DNA of 64,000 nucleotides from Comamonas sp. KCTC 72670 (lineage in GTDB: Bacteria > Myxococcota > Myxococcia > Myxococcales > Myxococcaceae): the NCBI GenBank assembly GCA_014656495.1, contig BNCN01000007.1, positions 438,037-502,036 of the forward strand, written 5' to 3'. The notes under the pieces are model-generated. The model made no database searches. It was not told the origin of the DNA and saw nothing but the letters and a program-made list of their open reading frames with translations. A program made the position numbers and the translations under genes. Shown here piece after piece: positions 34,707 through 45,037 of this stretch (position 1 is its first letter; every line of letters begins with the position of its first letter).

Positions 34707-35335
34707 CCCACCACCGTCCTTCCGTCCTCGGCGAGGTCGCCGTCCACGCCCATCTCCGCCAGGCGGCGGCGCAGCCCCTCGAGCGCGTAGCGCATGCGGC
34801 TCTTCACCGTGTTCTCGGACACGCCCGTCACCTCCGCGATGTCCTTGAAGGGGATGCCGCTGTACTCACGCAAGGTGAAGACCTCGCGCTGCTCTTCCGG
34901 CAGGGCCGCCAGCGCGCGCTCCAGCATCGGACGCAGGCGCGCGTTGTAGGCGCCGCGCTCCGGGCTGGCGCCCGCGTCGGGGAGCCCGTCGCCCAGGGGG
35001 CGCGCCTCGTCCCGCTCCGGCCCCGTCGCCGGGGCATCCAGGGAAGACGCCTGGCGGTAGCTCTCTTTGCGCGCGCTGTCCACGCAGAGGTTCCTCGCAA
35101 TCGTGTAGAGCCAGGTCGTGAACTTCGCCTTGGGCGTGTATTCGCCCGCGTTCCGGACCACCTTCAGCCACGTCTCCTGCAGCACGTCCTCCGCCCGGGC
35201 CCGGTGCCCCGTGAAGCGAAGGATGAAGTTGAACACCGGCGTCCGGTGCTTGCGCACCAACGCCTCGAACGCGCGCGCGTCCCCCGCCTGGAAGGCGAGC
35301 ATCAGCCGCTCGTCTGAGGTTTCCGGTCCCAACAC
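34703..35335 (-). CDS. ECF RNA polymerase sigma factor
   Basis: A 210-residue sigma factor with region 2 (FNFILRFTGHRARAEDVLQETWLKVVRNAGEYTPKAKFTTWLYTIARNLCVD) and region 4 (LPEEQREVFTLREYSGIPFKDIAEVTGVSENTVKSRMRYALEGLRRRL), separated by an Asp/Gly-rich linker. The GTG at 35335 with AAGGAG about 10 nt upstream was preferred; a longer frame upstream is Arg/Gly-rich and not conserved-looking. Its anti-sigma factor is co-encoded with a 4-nt overlap. Target genes are unknown, but the Tad/Kil-like cluster directly follows. Confidence 0.88.
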   Translation of the reverse strand: MLGPETSDERLMLAFQAGDARAFEALVRKHRTPVFNFILRFTGHRARAEDVLQETWLKVVRNAGEYTPKAKFTTWLYTIARNLCVDSARKESYRQASSLDAPATGPERDEARPLGDGLPDAGASPERGAYNARLRPMLERALAALPEEQREVFTLREYSGIPFKDIAEVTGVSENTVKSRMRYALEGLRRRLAEMGVDGDLAEDGRTVVG

Positions 35336-35417
35336 TCCCCCAACTCTCCTTGGAGCCACCCTCGCCCGGCCCGCTCCACCCACCGTGCCCTCTTAACGGG
35401 CGACGGGCCGCCAGGGT

Positions 35418-35870
35418 CTATCCCGGGCGCGGTCTTTGGTAAGTGGCGAGAATGACAGGGAGCGCCACCGCTGTCACGAGCGCGCCCTGCGCCAGCAGCA
35501 CGGCGGGCAGTGGCTGCTGCAAATGCACGTAGAGGGAGCGGCCGAGCGCCAGCCCCAGCAAGACGCCCGTCAACGTCCGCACCGCATTGGAGCCTGCCGC
35601 CGGCCGGAAGCGGCCCCAAGCCCAGTCCGCCAGCGCCGGCACGGTGAGGCCCAGCACGACAGGGACATCCAGGTGCCATTGCAGCGGCGCGCGCAGGGCG
35701 AAGAGCGCCACCAGGGCGCCCAGCATCACCGGGTAGGTGCCCAGGCAGCGCGCGCAGACGCGCACGCCGCCGAACAGGTACGTGCGGTTATACTCATCCG
35801 GGTGATGGTGGCTGAGCCAGAACACCGGTGCGTCCTCCGGGGGCAGCGTCGGACGGGGCCTCGCGCGCAT
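35418..35870 (-). CDS. DUF2085-type membrane protein
   Basis: A 150-residue protein with four hydrophobic segments and the [12 protein letters not shown] motif typical of DUF2085 proteins, preceded by [14 protein letters not shown]. The paired Cys with nearby His could bind a metal. Function is unknown for the family. The ATG at 35870 has a GGAG about 4-5 nt upstream and overlaps the oppF-like gene by 77 bp; a GTG at 35825 would reduce the overlap. It is followed 82 bp later by the ECF sigma gene on the same strand. Confidence 0.72.
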   Translation of the reverse strand: MRARPRPTLPPEDAPVFWLSHHHPDEYNRTYLFGGVRVCARCLGTYPVMLGALVALFALRAPLQWHLDVPVVLGLTVPALADWAWGRFRPAAGSNAVRTLTGVLLGLALGRSLYVHLQQPLPAVLLAQGALVTAVALPVILATYQRPRPG

Positions 35871-36849
35871 CGGGCTCCGCCAGGAAACAGGCCGCGAAGT
35901 GCCCACCGCCCAAGGGATAGGACGGGGGGGCCTCTCGCCGACAACGCTCCATCGCATGAGGACAGCGCGGATGGAAGGTGCATCCCGGCGGCGGGGCCAG
36001 GGGGGATGGCGGCTCGCCAGGCACCAGCAGCCGCGTGCGCCGGTGCCCGGGCTCCGCAACGGGAACCGCGGACAGCAGCGCCTGGGTGTAGGGATGGCGC
36101 GGCTGACGGTAGAGCGCGGCCGAGGGCGCCAGCTCGACGATGCGTCCCAGGTACATCACCGCCACGCGGGTGGAGACGTACTCGACGATGTTCAGGTCGT
36201 GGGCGATGAAGATGTACGTGAGGCCGCGCTCGCGTTGCAGGTCCACCAGCAGGTTGACGATTTGCGCCTGCACGGACACGTCCAGCGCGCTGATGGGCTC
36301 GTCCGCCACCACCAGGTCCGGCCGCAGCGCCAGCGCCCGCGCGATGCCGATGCGCTGCCGCTGCCCTCCGGAGAACTCGTGGGGCCGCCGCTCCAACGCC
36401 TCGCGCGGCAGCCCCATGGCGTCCAGGAGCGCCTCCACCTCGCGCGCCCGTTCACCCGGGCCGCGCGCCAGCCCATGGATGGCGAAGGGCTCCTCCAGAA
36501 TCTCCCGCACCGTCAGCCGTGGGTTGAGCGAGGCGTAGGGGTCCTGGAAGACGAACTGCATCCGCTGACGAAGCGGCCGGAGTTGGCGCGGAGACAGGCC
36601 CGTGAGGTCCTGGCCATCGAAGCGGAGGGTGCCCGCCGTGGGCTCCACCAACCGCAGCACGGCGCGGCCCAGGGTGCTCTTGCCGCAGCCACTCTCCCCC
36701 ACCAGACCCAGCGTCTCCCCGCGCAGGACGTCGAAGCTCACGCCGTCCACGGCCTTCACCGCGCCGCGCACCCGGCCAAAGGCGCCTCCGCGCACGGGGA
36801 AGTGAACCTTCACGTCGCTCACCTGAAGCTGCGGTGTCGTCGTGCTCAT
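35794..36849 (-). CDS. Oligopeptide/dipeptide-type ABC transporter ATP-binding protein (OppF/DppF-like)
   Basis: A 351-residue ATPase with Walker [10 protein letters not shown], signature [15 protein letters not shown], Walker [15 protein letters not shown] and the H-loop FIAHDLNIV. The C-terminal region with [12 protein letters not shown] and two Cys ([11 protein letters not shown]) is the oligopeptide-transporter C-terminal domain. It pairs with the OppD-like gene, overlapping by 4 nt (ATGA). No permease or binding protein is encoded nearby, so it must serve a transporter encoded elsewhere or an atypical one. Confidence 0.9.
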   Translation of the reverse strand: MSTTTPQLQVSDVKVHFPVRGGAFGRVRGAVKAVDGVSFDVLRGETLGLVGESGCGKSTLGRAVLRLVEPTAGTLRFDGQDLTGLSPRQLRPLRQRMQFVFQDPYASLNPRLTVREILEEPFAIHGLARGPGERAREVEALLDAMGLPREALERRPHEFSGGQRQRIGIARALALRPDLVVADEPISALDVSVQAQIVNLLVDLQRERGLTYIFIAHDLNIVEYVSTRVAVMYLGRIVELAPSAALYRQPRHPYTQALLSAVPVAEPGHRRTRLLVPGEPPSPLAPPPGCTFHPRCPHAMERCRREAPPSYPLGGGHFAACFLAEPDAREAPSDAAPGGRTGVLAQPPSPG

Positions 36850-37862
36850 GGGAGGGGCACCGGGTTGTGGCAGGCCGCCAGTTGCCCTTCGCGAGGCGCC
36901 GTCAGGGCCGGTGTCACCCGAGCGCAGACGTCCAGCGCCCGGTCGCAGCGCTCCCGGAACGCGCAGCCCGCGGGCAGCTCGCGCAACGAAGGCACCCTGC
37001 CCGGAATCGTGCGCAGGCGCTCGCGAGCGCCCGATGTCGCAGCGCCGCGGCGCGACGGAATCGAGCGGAGGAGCCCGGCCGTGTACGGATGCGCGGGCCG
37101 GGAGAACAGGGCCTCCACCGGCGCGCGCTCCACCACGCGGCCCGCGTACATCACCACGACGCTGTCGCAGCTCTCCGCCACCACGCCCAGGTCGTGGGTG
37201 ATGAGCAGCACCGCCATGCCCCGCTCCGCCTGGAGCCGGGCGAGCAGGTCCAGAATCTGCGCCTGGATGGTGACGTCCAGCGCGGTGGTGGGCTCGTCCG
37301 CGATGAGCAGCACGGGGTCACACGCCAGCGCCATGGCGATCATCACCCGCTGCCGCATGCCGCCCGAAAGCTGGTGGGGGTAGGCGTCCACGCGCTCGCC
37401 CGGAGCGGGGATGCCCACCTGCCGCAGCATCTCCACCGCGCGCTCTCGCGCCTGTGCCCGCGAGGCACCCAGGTGCAGCCGGACGCCCTCGCCAATCTGC
37501 TCGCCCACGGTGAACACCGGGTTGAGGGAGGTCATCGGCTCCTGGAAGATCATCGCCGCCCGCCGGCCGCGCACCTGGCGCAGCTCCGGCTCGGACAGCT
37601 TCAGCAAGTCCCGCCCCTGGAAGCGCACCTCGCCGCCCACGACTCGCACGGGGGGCTCGGGCGCCAGGCGCAGCAGGGACAACGCGGTGAGGCTCTTGCC
37701 GCAGCCACTCTCCCCCACCACCCCCAGGGTTCCGCCGGGGGGCAGCGAGAAGGACACGCCGTCCACGGCGCGAACGGGGCCCGCCTCCAGCGCGAGCTCC
37801 GTGGTGAGCCCGCGGACGTCGAGCAGCGGCTCCTCGCCCGCGGGAGGCCAGGCGGCCGTCAC
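36846..37862 (-). CDS. Oligopeptide/dipeptide-type ABC transporter ATP-binding protein (OppD/DppD-like)
   Basis: A 338-residue ATPase with Walker [10 protein letters not shown], signature [15 protein letters not shown], Walker [15 protein letters not shown] and H-loop LITHDLGVV, plus the C-terminal oligopeptide domain ([21 protein letters not shown]). The GTG start overlaps the stop of the upstream MshEN gene by 4 nt (GTGA), so it is translationally tied to that gene. Together with the OppF-like protein it forms a heterodimer for peptide or nickel import; the substrate is unknown since no binding protein is present. Confidence 0.9.
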   Translation of the reverse strand: MTAAWPPAGEEPLLDVRGLTTELALEAGPVRAVDGVSFSLPPGGTLGVVGESGCGKSLTALSLLRLAPEPPVRVVGGEVRFQGRDLLKLSEPELRQVRGRRAAMIFQEPMTSLNPVFTVGEQIGEGVRLHLGASRAQARERAVEMLRQVGIPAPGERVDAYPHQLSGGMRQRVMIAMALACDPVLLIADEPTTALDVTIQAQILDLLARLQAERGMAVLLITHDLGVVAESCDSVVVMYAGRVVERAPVEALFSRPAHPYTAGLLRSIPSRRGAATSGARERLRTIPGRVPSLRELPAGCAFRERCDRALDVCARVTPALTAPREGQLAACHNPVPLP

Positions 37863-38872
37863 TTCTGGGCCAGCTCCTCCAGGAACTCAGCCTCCTGGAT
37901 GACGCCCTTGCGGATGAGCAGCCGGATGAGGCTGGCCACCATGCGGGCAGGCTTCACCTTCTCCGTGTCCAGCTCGGCGTCCTCGCCGCGTGAGATGCGC
38001 TCGATGTCGTCCAGGACGGCCAGGTCCTCGTCGGAGAACTGCGGCGTCGGCGTGAGCGGCACCGCGGGACGCGAGCCCTGCGCGGCGCCGCCGAACACCA
38101 CCACCGGCACCCGCGGCTTGCCCTCGTCACCGTCCGCGTCGGGCGGGGGCGGCGGAGGCGGACGCACGGGGGCGGCGCCCTTGCGGCCGAGCAGATCATC
38201 CAGCGCGTCCACGGCCGGCTCGCCATCCGTGGCCTCCGGTGGCGGAGGCGGCGGCGAAGCCGAACCTCGGAACGCGGGGGGACGGGCGGCGGGCGGCGGA
38301 GCAGGAGGAACGGACTTGGGCACGGGCTTCGGAGCCTCCGGAAAATCCCATTCGAGCGGAGCAGCGTCAGCGGCCACGGGAGGTGGCAGGGGCCCCTCGT
38401 CCTCGTCCAGGGCCACGGCTTCCACGATGTCCAGCGGCTCGCCCCGGACGCGCGCCAGCGCGGCATCCAGGTCATCCGAGGCCGCGACGAAGACACGCAT
38501 CTGCTTCTGCAGCTGGAAGCGCAGCTCGTCCACGAGCGTCACGTCGCCCGGGTCATCCACCGCGACGTGGATGCGCTCGCTGCGGCCTTCCAGCTCCACC
38601 CGAAAGGGCACGATGCGGTGCTCGGACTGGAAGTCCGCGGACACCAGCCCCGCGACGGCGGCGGGGAGCTCCTCGGGCAGCTCGACGAAGGGCAGCGCGT
38701 GCTGGGAGGACAAGGCCCGGGCGATGTGCGTGGGCGTGCACAGCCCCTGCTCCACCAGCACCTCACCCAGCCGCTGGCTCCCGTAGGCGCTCTTGCGCCC
38801 CAACGCCACGCGGACCTGCTCCTCCGTCACGACGCCAGCCTCGACGAGCAGTTCACCAATCTTCTTGCGCAT
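37859..38872 (-). CDS. Stand-alone MshEN (GspE N-terminal) domain protein
   Basis: A 337-residue protein. Two MshEN motifs are in tandem: [24 protein letters not shown] (4-27) and [25 protein letters not shown] (about 33-57), then a compact alpha/beta half (to ~150). MshEN domains bind c-di-GMP in MshE-type ATPases. After a ~130-residue Pro/Ala-rich linker comes a short C-terminal helix pair ([27 protein letters not shown]) shared with the next gene's product. No ATPase domain. It is coupled to the OppD-like gene by GTGA and follows its paralogue by 6 bp. Confidence 0.82.
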   Translation of the reverse strand: MRKKIGELLVEAGVVTEEQVRVALGRKSAYGSQRLGEVLVEQGLCTPTHIARALSSQHALPFVELPEELPAAVAGLVSADFQSEHRIVPFRVELEGRSERIHVAVDDPGDVTLVDELRFQLQKQMRVFVAASDDLDAALARVRGEPLDIVEAVALDEDEGPLPPPVAADAAPLEWDFPEAPKPVPKSVPPAPPPAARPPAFRGSASPPPPPPEATDGEPAVDALDDLLGRKGAAPVRPPPPPPPDADGDEGKPRVPVVVFGGAAQGSRPAVPLTPTPQFSDEDLAVLDDIERISRGEDAELDTEKVKPARMVASLIRLLIRKGVIQEAEFLEELAQK

Positions 38873-38878
38873 GGAGGG

Positions 38879-39640
38879 CTACCGCTTGACCTTCGCGAGG
38901 TACTCCTCGCGGCTGAACACGCCCTTCTCGATGAGCAGCTCCACCATGGCCTTGAGGGCGGCGACTTCCTTGCGCTGCACCTCTTCCACGCTGCGGAGCA
39001 GCTCCGCCGGCGTGCCGGACGCGGCCGAGGGAGCGCGGGCCGCGGGGGGCTCGGGCGGAGGCGCGGGGCGGGCCGGGGCGGGCGGGGGCCGGGGCGCGGT
39101 CGCCGCGGCGGCGGCCGGATCCAGGTCCTTGAGGTTCTTCACCACCGTGCGGCCCTGGGCGTCCACCACCTTGAAGTTGGTGTCGGCGTCCTCGAGCTCG
39201 TGGTTCTGCTCGTAGATGCGGGCGAAGGCGCGGGCAATGGAGGTGCGGCCCGCGACGTTGGGGATGATCCGGCACTTGGAGACGGCGCGCAGTTCGTCCA
39301 GCATGCGCACGTTGAGCGGATCCGCCATCGCCACCACGAGCGACTTGCCGTCGTCGCGCAGTTGGAGCGGCAGCACGGAGAAGTCCCGTGCCGTCTGCGC
39401 CGGAATCTTCGCCTTCACGTGCGGCTGCACCATCTGCACCGCGTCCAGGTTCACCGCCGGCATCCCGAGCTGCTTGGACAAGGCGCGTACCAGGATGTCC
39501 TCCGAGACGAGGCTCATCCGGACCAGGATTTCGCCGAGCTTGCCGCCCCACTTCGCCTGTTCGGCGAGCGCGGCCTTGAGCTGGCTCTCCTGAAGCACGT
39601 TCGCCTTGATCAGCAATTCTCCAAGCTTGATCTGTGCCAT
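38879..39640 (-). CDS. Stand-alone MshEN (GspE N-terminal) domain protein, paralogue of its neighbour
   Basis: A 253-residue protein: tandem MshEN motifs (IKLGELLIKANVLQESQLKAALAEQ and GKLGEILVRMSLVSEDILVRALSKQ), a T2SSE-N-like half with LPLQLRDDGKSLVVAMADPLN, a Pro/Ala linker, and a C-terminal helix pair (LKAMVELLIEKGVFSREEYLAKVKR) matching that of the downstream gene. The duplicated architecture indicates an ancient tandem duplication. Without an ATPase domain it may bind c-di-GMP and regulate a partner, or be a decoy of the type IV pilus ATPases. The ATG at 39640 is used. Confidence 0.82.
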   Translation of the reverse strand: MAQIKLGELLIKANVLQESQLKAALAEQAKWGGKLGEILVRMSLVSEDILVRALSKQLGMPAVNLDAVQMVQPHVKAKIPAQTARDFSVLPLQLRDDGKSLVVAMADPLNVRMLDELRAVSKCRIIPNVAGRTSIARAFARIYEQNHELEDADTNFKVVDAQGRTVVKNLKDLDPAAAAATAPRPPPAPARPAPPPEPPAARAPSAASGTPAELLRSVEEVQRKEVAALKAMVELLIEKGVFSREEYLAKVKR

Positions 39641-39701
39641 GTCGTGGCGGGCACTCTAGACTGTCTCGGCAGCGTGCGCCGCTTCTTCCGCGCTCGGCCG
39701 G

Positions 39702-40541
39702 TCAGGAACCCGGCGCCAGGGGTGCGGAGGACCCGGATCCCGGCGCCCCGGCGGGAGGTTGCTCCCTCCCGGACGCGTCCACCTCCACCACCCGTGCGCC
39801 TTCCGGCGGTGAAACTTCGTAGAGGGTCAGGTCCGGCCGCGCGTTGAGCTTGATCTGCTGGTAGCGCACCTGGAGCTTCGTCTTCGCCTGCTTCGCCTCC
39901 AGCTCCACCCGGCCCGGGAAGATGAGGTCCCCCCGCTCCAGGAAGTCACCGAAGGCCAGGTCGTAGCCCGGGATGCCCCGCACCAGACTCTTCATCACCC
40001 GCAGGTACTTGGTGTGGACGTGGAGGATCTGGGTCGCCTCGCCCCGGAACAGCGTCAGCACGTAGACGCCCTGCTTGCGGTCCAGCTCCAGCGTCATGCG
40101 CTCCGGGGGAATGAGCGGCACCTGCCCGAGCATGATGGGCACCAGCTCCTCGCCTGGCAGCATGACGGGCAGGAAGCGGGACACGTTCGCCGGGCTCGCG
40201 GGCCCCTGGTACCAGGTGTTCGTGTCCGCCTGATAGAGCCCGAAGCGCTGCCCATCGGACGTCAGGGAGGCGAGCGGCCTGTTGAAGAAGTCGAACGTCT
40301 CCAGGTGCAGCATGGCCGGCCGGGTGACGGCGACGAACATGCTCAGCGTGCCGCCCTGGTCGGGGAGCTCGGCGCGCAGCTTCGCGTCACCCTCCAGCGT
40401 GACGACGTTCTCCTGGTTCTTCACGACGCGTTGGTACACGGTGTCCGCGTCGGTGAGTTCGCCCTCGGGGCCGAATTCGATTCGCTTGGGACAACCCGAA
40501 CAGAGCACTACCAGGAAGATTGCGGCGGCTGCGCGGTTCAT
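39702..40541 (-). CDS. LolA/LolB-like outer-membrane lipoprotein (DUF4292 type)
   Basis: A 279-residue lipoprotein: lipobox LCSGC (Cys17) followed by an open beta-barrel-like domain, with VTLEGDAKLRAELPDQGGTLSMFVAVTRPAMLHLETFDFFNRPLASLTSDGQRFGLY and LQVRYQQIKLNARPDLTLYEV, as in LolA/LolB-fold DUF4292 proteins. This would handle lipids or lipoproteins at the outer membrane. The C-terminal 35 residues are Pro/Gly/Ser-rich. It is divergent from exbB with 43 bp between starts and lies 61 bp before the MshEN genes. Confidence 0.78.
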   Translation of the reverse strand: MNRAAAAIFLVVLCSGCPKRIEFGPEGELTDADTVYQRVVKNQENVVTLEGDAKLRAELPDQGGTLSMFVAVTRPAMLHLETFDFFNRPLASLTSDGQRFGLYQADTNTWYQGPASPANVSRFLPVMLPGEELVPIMLGQVPLIPPERMTLELDRKQGVYVLTLFRGEATQILHVHTKYLRVMKSLVRGIPGYDLAFGDFLERGDLIFPGRVELEAKQAKTKLQVRYQQIKLNARPDLTLYEVSPPEGARVVEVDASGREQPPAGAPGSGSSAPLAPGS

Positions 40542-40584
40542 ATCTCCTAGTCTGGGCCATGCCGCCCTGCCCGGTCACCCACCA

Positions 40585-41313
40585 ATGAGCCTGAACGACA
40601 TCCTTCATTACCTCCGCATCGGTGGCGTCACCCTCGCCATGCTGCTCTTCGCCTCGGTGGCGGCGTTGATTGTCGCCGTCGAGCGCATCATCGCGCTCTG
40701 GGGCGTGGGCGAGCGCTCACGTGCCTTGGGTGAGACAGTGAACAAACACCTGCTGCGCGGAGACGTCACGGCCGCCCGCACCGCCGCCGAGCGCTCCGAC
40801 GCGGTGGCCGCCGACATCTTCCTGGCCGGGTTCGACAGGCTGGAGCGCTCGCGCCTCTCCGGGGGCTCGGGCATCGAGGCCGCCGTGGAGCGCGAGCGCG
40901 CCCAGGTGGCGCTCAAGCTGCGCCGCTACCTCTGGATTCTGGCCACCATCGGCTCGATTACCCCCTTCGTCGGCCTCTTCGGCACCGTGGCCGGCATCAT
41001 GCGCTCCTTCAAGGACCTCGGCCTGGACGTGGAAGCGGGCGGCACGGGCGGCAGCTCGGCGGTGATGACGGGCATCTCCGAGGCGCTCGTGGCCACCGCC
41101 GTGGGCATCCTCGTCGCCGTGCAGGCGATGGTCTTCTACAACTACTTCCAGGCCCGCCTGTCGCGCGTGCTGGTGGAGCTGCGCTTGCTTGGCGACGAGT
41201 TCGTCGAGCTGCTCAAGGAGCGGGCCGCCGGCCTGCCCCCCGCGGAGCCCACGCCGCCCACGCCCGACCCCCAGGCCTCCAGCGCCGCGCGCGCGGATGC
41301 CCAGCCCGTCTGA
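40585..41313 (+). CDS. exbB: MotA/TolQ/ExbB-family proton channel protein
   Basis: A 242-residue inner-membrane protein: first helix at 12-32 (GVTLAMLLFASVAALIVAVERI), then a cytoplasmic helical domain, then two further helices containing LATIGSITPFVGLFGTVAGIMRSF and ISEALVATAVGILVAVQAMVFYNYF, the MotA/ExbB signature. It would pair with the ExbD next door to use proton-motive force to energise an outer-membrane or envelope process. The start ATG is 43 bp from the divergent lipoprotein. TolQ is the alternative name; lack of TolA/TolB nearby makes it uncertain. Confidence 0.9.
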   Translation: MSLNDILHYLRIGGVTLAMLLFASVAALIVAVERIIALWGVGERSRALGETVNKHLLRGDVTAARTAAERSDAVAADIFLAGFDRLERSRLSGGSGIEAAVERERAQVALKLRRYLWILATIGSITPFVGLFGTVAGIMRSFKDLGLDVEAGGTGGSSAVMTGISEALVATAVGILVAVQAMVFYNYFQARLSRVLVELRLLGDEFVELLKERAAGLPPAEPTPPTPDPQASSAARADAQPV

Positions 41314-41331
41314 GCCGGAGGAGAACACACC

Positions 41332-41781
41332 ATGGGCATGGGCAAGACTCCGGGCGGAGACGACGGCGAGGAAGGCGTCTTCGCCGAAATCAACATCACG
41401 CCGCTCACCGACATCTTCCTGGTGCTGCTCATCATCTTCATGGTGACCAGCTCCGTCATCGTCCAGCAGGGGCCGGGCGGCGGCACCAAGGCGGGCCTCA
41501 AGGTGAACCTGCCCAAGGGCGGCGCCGCGGACGTCACCGCGCGCACCACGGACCTGTCCGTGGCGGTGCTGGCGGACGGCCGCTTCATGCTCGCCGGCAA
41601 CGTCGTCTCGCAGGACGAGCTGCAGCAGGCCTTCGATGAGGCCAAGCAGAAGGACGAGGAGACGGTGGTCATCGTCCAGGCCGACGAGGGCGTCCCCCAC
41701 GGCACCGTGGTGCAGGTGATGGAGCTGGCCAAGAAGGCCGGCCTCGCCCAGCTCGCCATCGGCGTGCGCGAAGGCGAATAG
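41332..41781 (+). CDS. exbD: ExbD/TolR-family biopolymer transport protein
   Basis: A 149-residue protein with one N-terminal transmembrane helix containing the essential Asp (FAEINITPLTDIFLVLLIIFMVTS, Asp near residue 27) and a periplasmic domain with VNLPKGGAA and the DEGVPHGTVVQVMELAKKAGL ending. It starts 18 bp after exbB and is followed by a strong hairpin. No TonB gene is near, so the energised partner is unknown. Confidence 0.9.
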   Translation: MGMGKTPGGDDGEEGVFAEINITPLTDIFLVLLIIFMVTSSVIVQQGPGGGTKAGLKVNLPKGGAADVTARTTDLSVAVLADGRFMLAGNVVSQDELQQAFDEAKQKDEETVVIVQADEGVPHGTVVQVMELAKKAGLAQLAIGVREGE

Positions 41782-41802
41782 GCCTCCTGCGGTCCAAACA
41801 CG

Positions 41803-41836
41803 AAGGCCACCCAGGGCGCGGAGCCCGGGTGGCCTT
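41803..41836 (+). terminator. Hairpin after exbD
   Basis: The 10-bp inverted repeat aaggccaccc/gggtggcctt (41803-41812 and 41827-41836) encloses an inner gggc/gccc stem, forming one long, very GC-rich hairpin 21 bp after the exbD stop, followed by a short T-containing stretch. It probably ends the exbB-exbD transcript, possibly in both directions. Confidence 0.65.
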
Positions 41837-41847
41837 TGGTGCATCCG

Positions 41848-41872
41848 GCGCCCCGCTCTTTCAGCGGGGCGC
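41848..41872 (-). terminator. Hairpin after the acyl-CoA dehydrogenase gene
   Basis: A perfect 10-bp inverted repeat (gcgccccgct/agcggggcgc) with a 5-nt loop lies 11 bp from the dehydrogenase stop and next to the exbD hairpin. No U-run follows on the minus strand, so it may act only as a pause or protective stem. Confidence 0.5.
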
Positions 41873-41883
41873 GGACGGACGCA

Positions 41884-43728
<1,845 letters not shown>

Positions 43729-43858
43729 GGCCACTCCTGCGTGACGGCTCGCTGCCCGCCCTCGTTGAAAAAGGATGAGGTCAGCGGCGCGTTGAGACGC
43801 AAGAAGTGTGGCGGCGACTGATTTTTGAGTCAACCCCGAATGACACCTCGCGTTGAGC

Positions 43859-43874
43859 GGCGGTCAGTACCGCC
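43859..43874 (-). terminator. Short hairpin after the dehydratase pair
   Basis: The inverted repeat ggcggt/accgcc with a 4-nt loop lies 22 bp beyond the stop of the downstream MaoC-like gene on the minus strand. It is short and lacks a U-run, so the terminator call is weak. Confidence 0.3.
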
Positions 43875-43896
43875 ACTCAGGACGCGAGGCGCCTGC

Positions 43897-44574
43897 CTAC
43901 TTCTTCGCCTTCTTCGCTGCGGGGAGCGAGGCTGTCTTGGCCGCCGGCTTTTCCCGGGGAACCGTCTTCTTGGACGAGACGCCCGCGTGGCGCTCATCCG
44001 GGTCCTCGTCCTCCCCGCCGGGGGCGGCGGAGCCGGACGGCGACGTGGGCGCCGCGGCGTTGGCGGTGGCGTTGCTCAGGCTCTCGCGCGGCACCTCCAC
44101 CACGATGGGGGACTGGCCGGAGCGCTGCCGGTTCTCGTCCTCCAGCGAGTAGAAGAGCTGGATCTGCGAGGAGCCCTTCATCACCAGCTCGCCCTTCTGG
44201 TTCTCCGCCCAGAGGTCGATCTCGACGAAGTAGCGGCCGCCGGAGCCGTGCCGGTCGCTCACGCGGCCCTTGCACACGACGGTGTCACCCGGCCACACCA
44301 TCTTGATGAAGCGCACGTTGTAGCGGCGCATCTGCCCGCCGCGCGCCCAGTCGCTGATGAGCTGGCCGAGCATGCCCATGACGAGCATCCCGGGGGCGTA
44401 CACGCTCGGCATGCCCACGCTCTTGGCGTAGAGCTCGTCGACGTGGACGGGGTTGAAGTCACCCGAGGCGCCGGCATAGCGCGACAGCTGGACGCGGTCG
44501 ACGGGCGCCTTTGCCAGCGCGGGCAGCTCGTCCCCCACGCGGATGGCTTCGAAGTACAGCTTGCGCGCGGGCAT
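43897..44574 (-). CDS. MaoC-like (3R)-hydroxyacyl dehydratase subunit, HadB-like, with basic tail
   Basis: A 225-residue hot-dog-fold protein. The hydratase-2 motif YAGASGDFNPVHVDELYA (about residues 33-50) carries the catalytic Asp and His; the domain ends near 150 with QIQLFYSL. The last ~65 residues are a disordered Ser/Pro to Lys/Ala tail (EKPAAKTASLPAAKKAKK) not needed for the fold. With the preceding HadA-like protein it resembles the mycobacterial HadAB heterodimer, which dehydrates 3-hydroxyacyl-ACP or -CoA. The start overlaps the upstream stop by 1 base (a GTG 3 bp earlier is an alternative). Confidence 0.82.
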   Translation of the reverse strand: MPARKLYFEAIRVGDELPALAKAPVDRVQLSRYAGASGDFNPVHVDELYAKSVGMPSVYAPGMLVMGMLGQLISDWARGGQMRRYNVRFIKMVWPGDTVVCKGRVSDRHGSGGRYFVEIDLWAENQKGELVMKGSSQIQLFYSLEDENRQRSGQSPIVVEVPRESLSNATANAAAPTSPSGSAAPGGEDEDPDERHAGVSSKKTVPREKPAAKTASLPAAKKAKK

Positions 44575-45023
44575 CACGGGGTCTCCTTGGCGGCGCGGAC
44601 CACCAGCGTCCGGCGGGCGCGAAACACGAGGTTGCCTTCCTCGTCACGGCCTTCGTCCTCGATGACCGCGATGTCCATCTTCCCGGACATGCCTGGGCGC
44701 TCGAAGACGTCCGACACGCGTGTGGAAACGTAGATGCGGTCCCCCGCGAAGATGGGCCGCTCGTAGTCGAAGCCCTGCTCGGCGTGGAGCAGGCTCTTGA
44801 TGCCCACGCCCAGCAGCTCCCGGAGGTCCGCCGCCGAGTGGAAGGACGCGGGGAACGTGGGGGGCGCGATGATGGTGGGGTACCCCGACGCCCGGGCGTA
44901 CTCCTCATCGTAGTAGATGGGGTTGTAGTCCCCGATGGCCTCCGCGAACCGACGGATGGCGCCCTTTTCGACCTCGTTCAGCGTCGGCGGCGAGGCGCGG
45001 CCGATCGCGTTCTTGTCCAGCAT
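44574..45023 (-). CDS. FAS1-type/MaoC-like dehydratase subunit, HadA-like
   Basis: A 149-residue hot-dog-fold protein with RFAEAIGDYNPIYYDEEYARASGYPTIIAPPTFPAS, the N-terminal MaoC-like pattern of non-catalytic or substrate-binding dehydratase subunits (HadA type): Asp-Tyr-Asn-Pro is retained but the following His of the hydratase motif is replaced by Tyr. It most likely dimerises with the product of the next gene. The ATG at 45023 begins MLDKNAIG. Confidence 0.82.
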   Translation of the reverse strand: MLDKNAIGRASPPTLNEVEKGAIRRFAEAIGDYNPIYYDEEYARASGYPTIIAPPTFPASFHSAADLRELLGVGIKSLLHAEQGFDYERPIFAGDRIYVSTRVSDVFERPGMSGKMDIAVIEDEGRDEEGNLVFRARRTLVVRAAKETP

Positions 45024-45037
45024 TTCCTCTCCTGACT

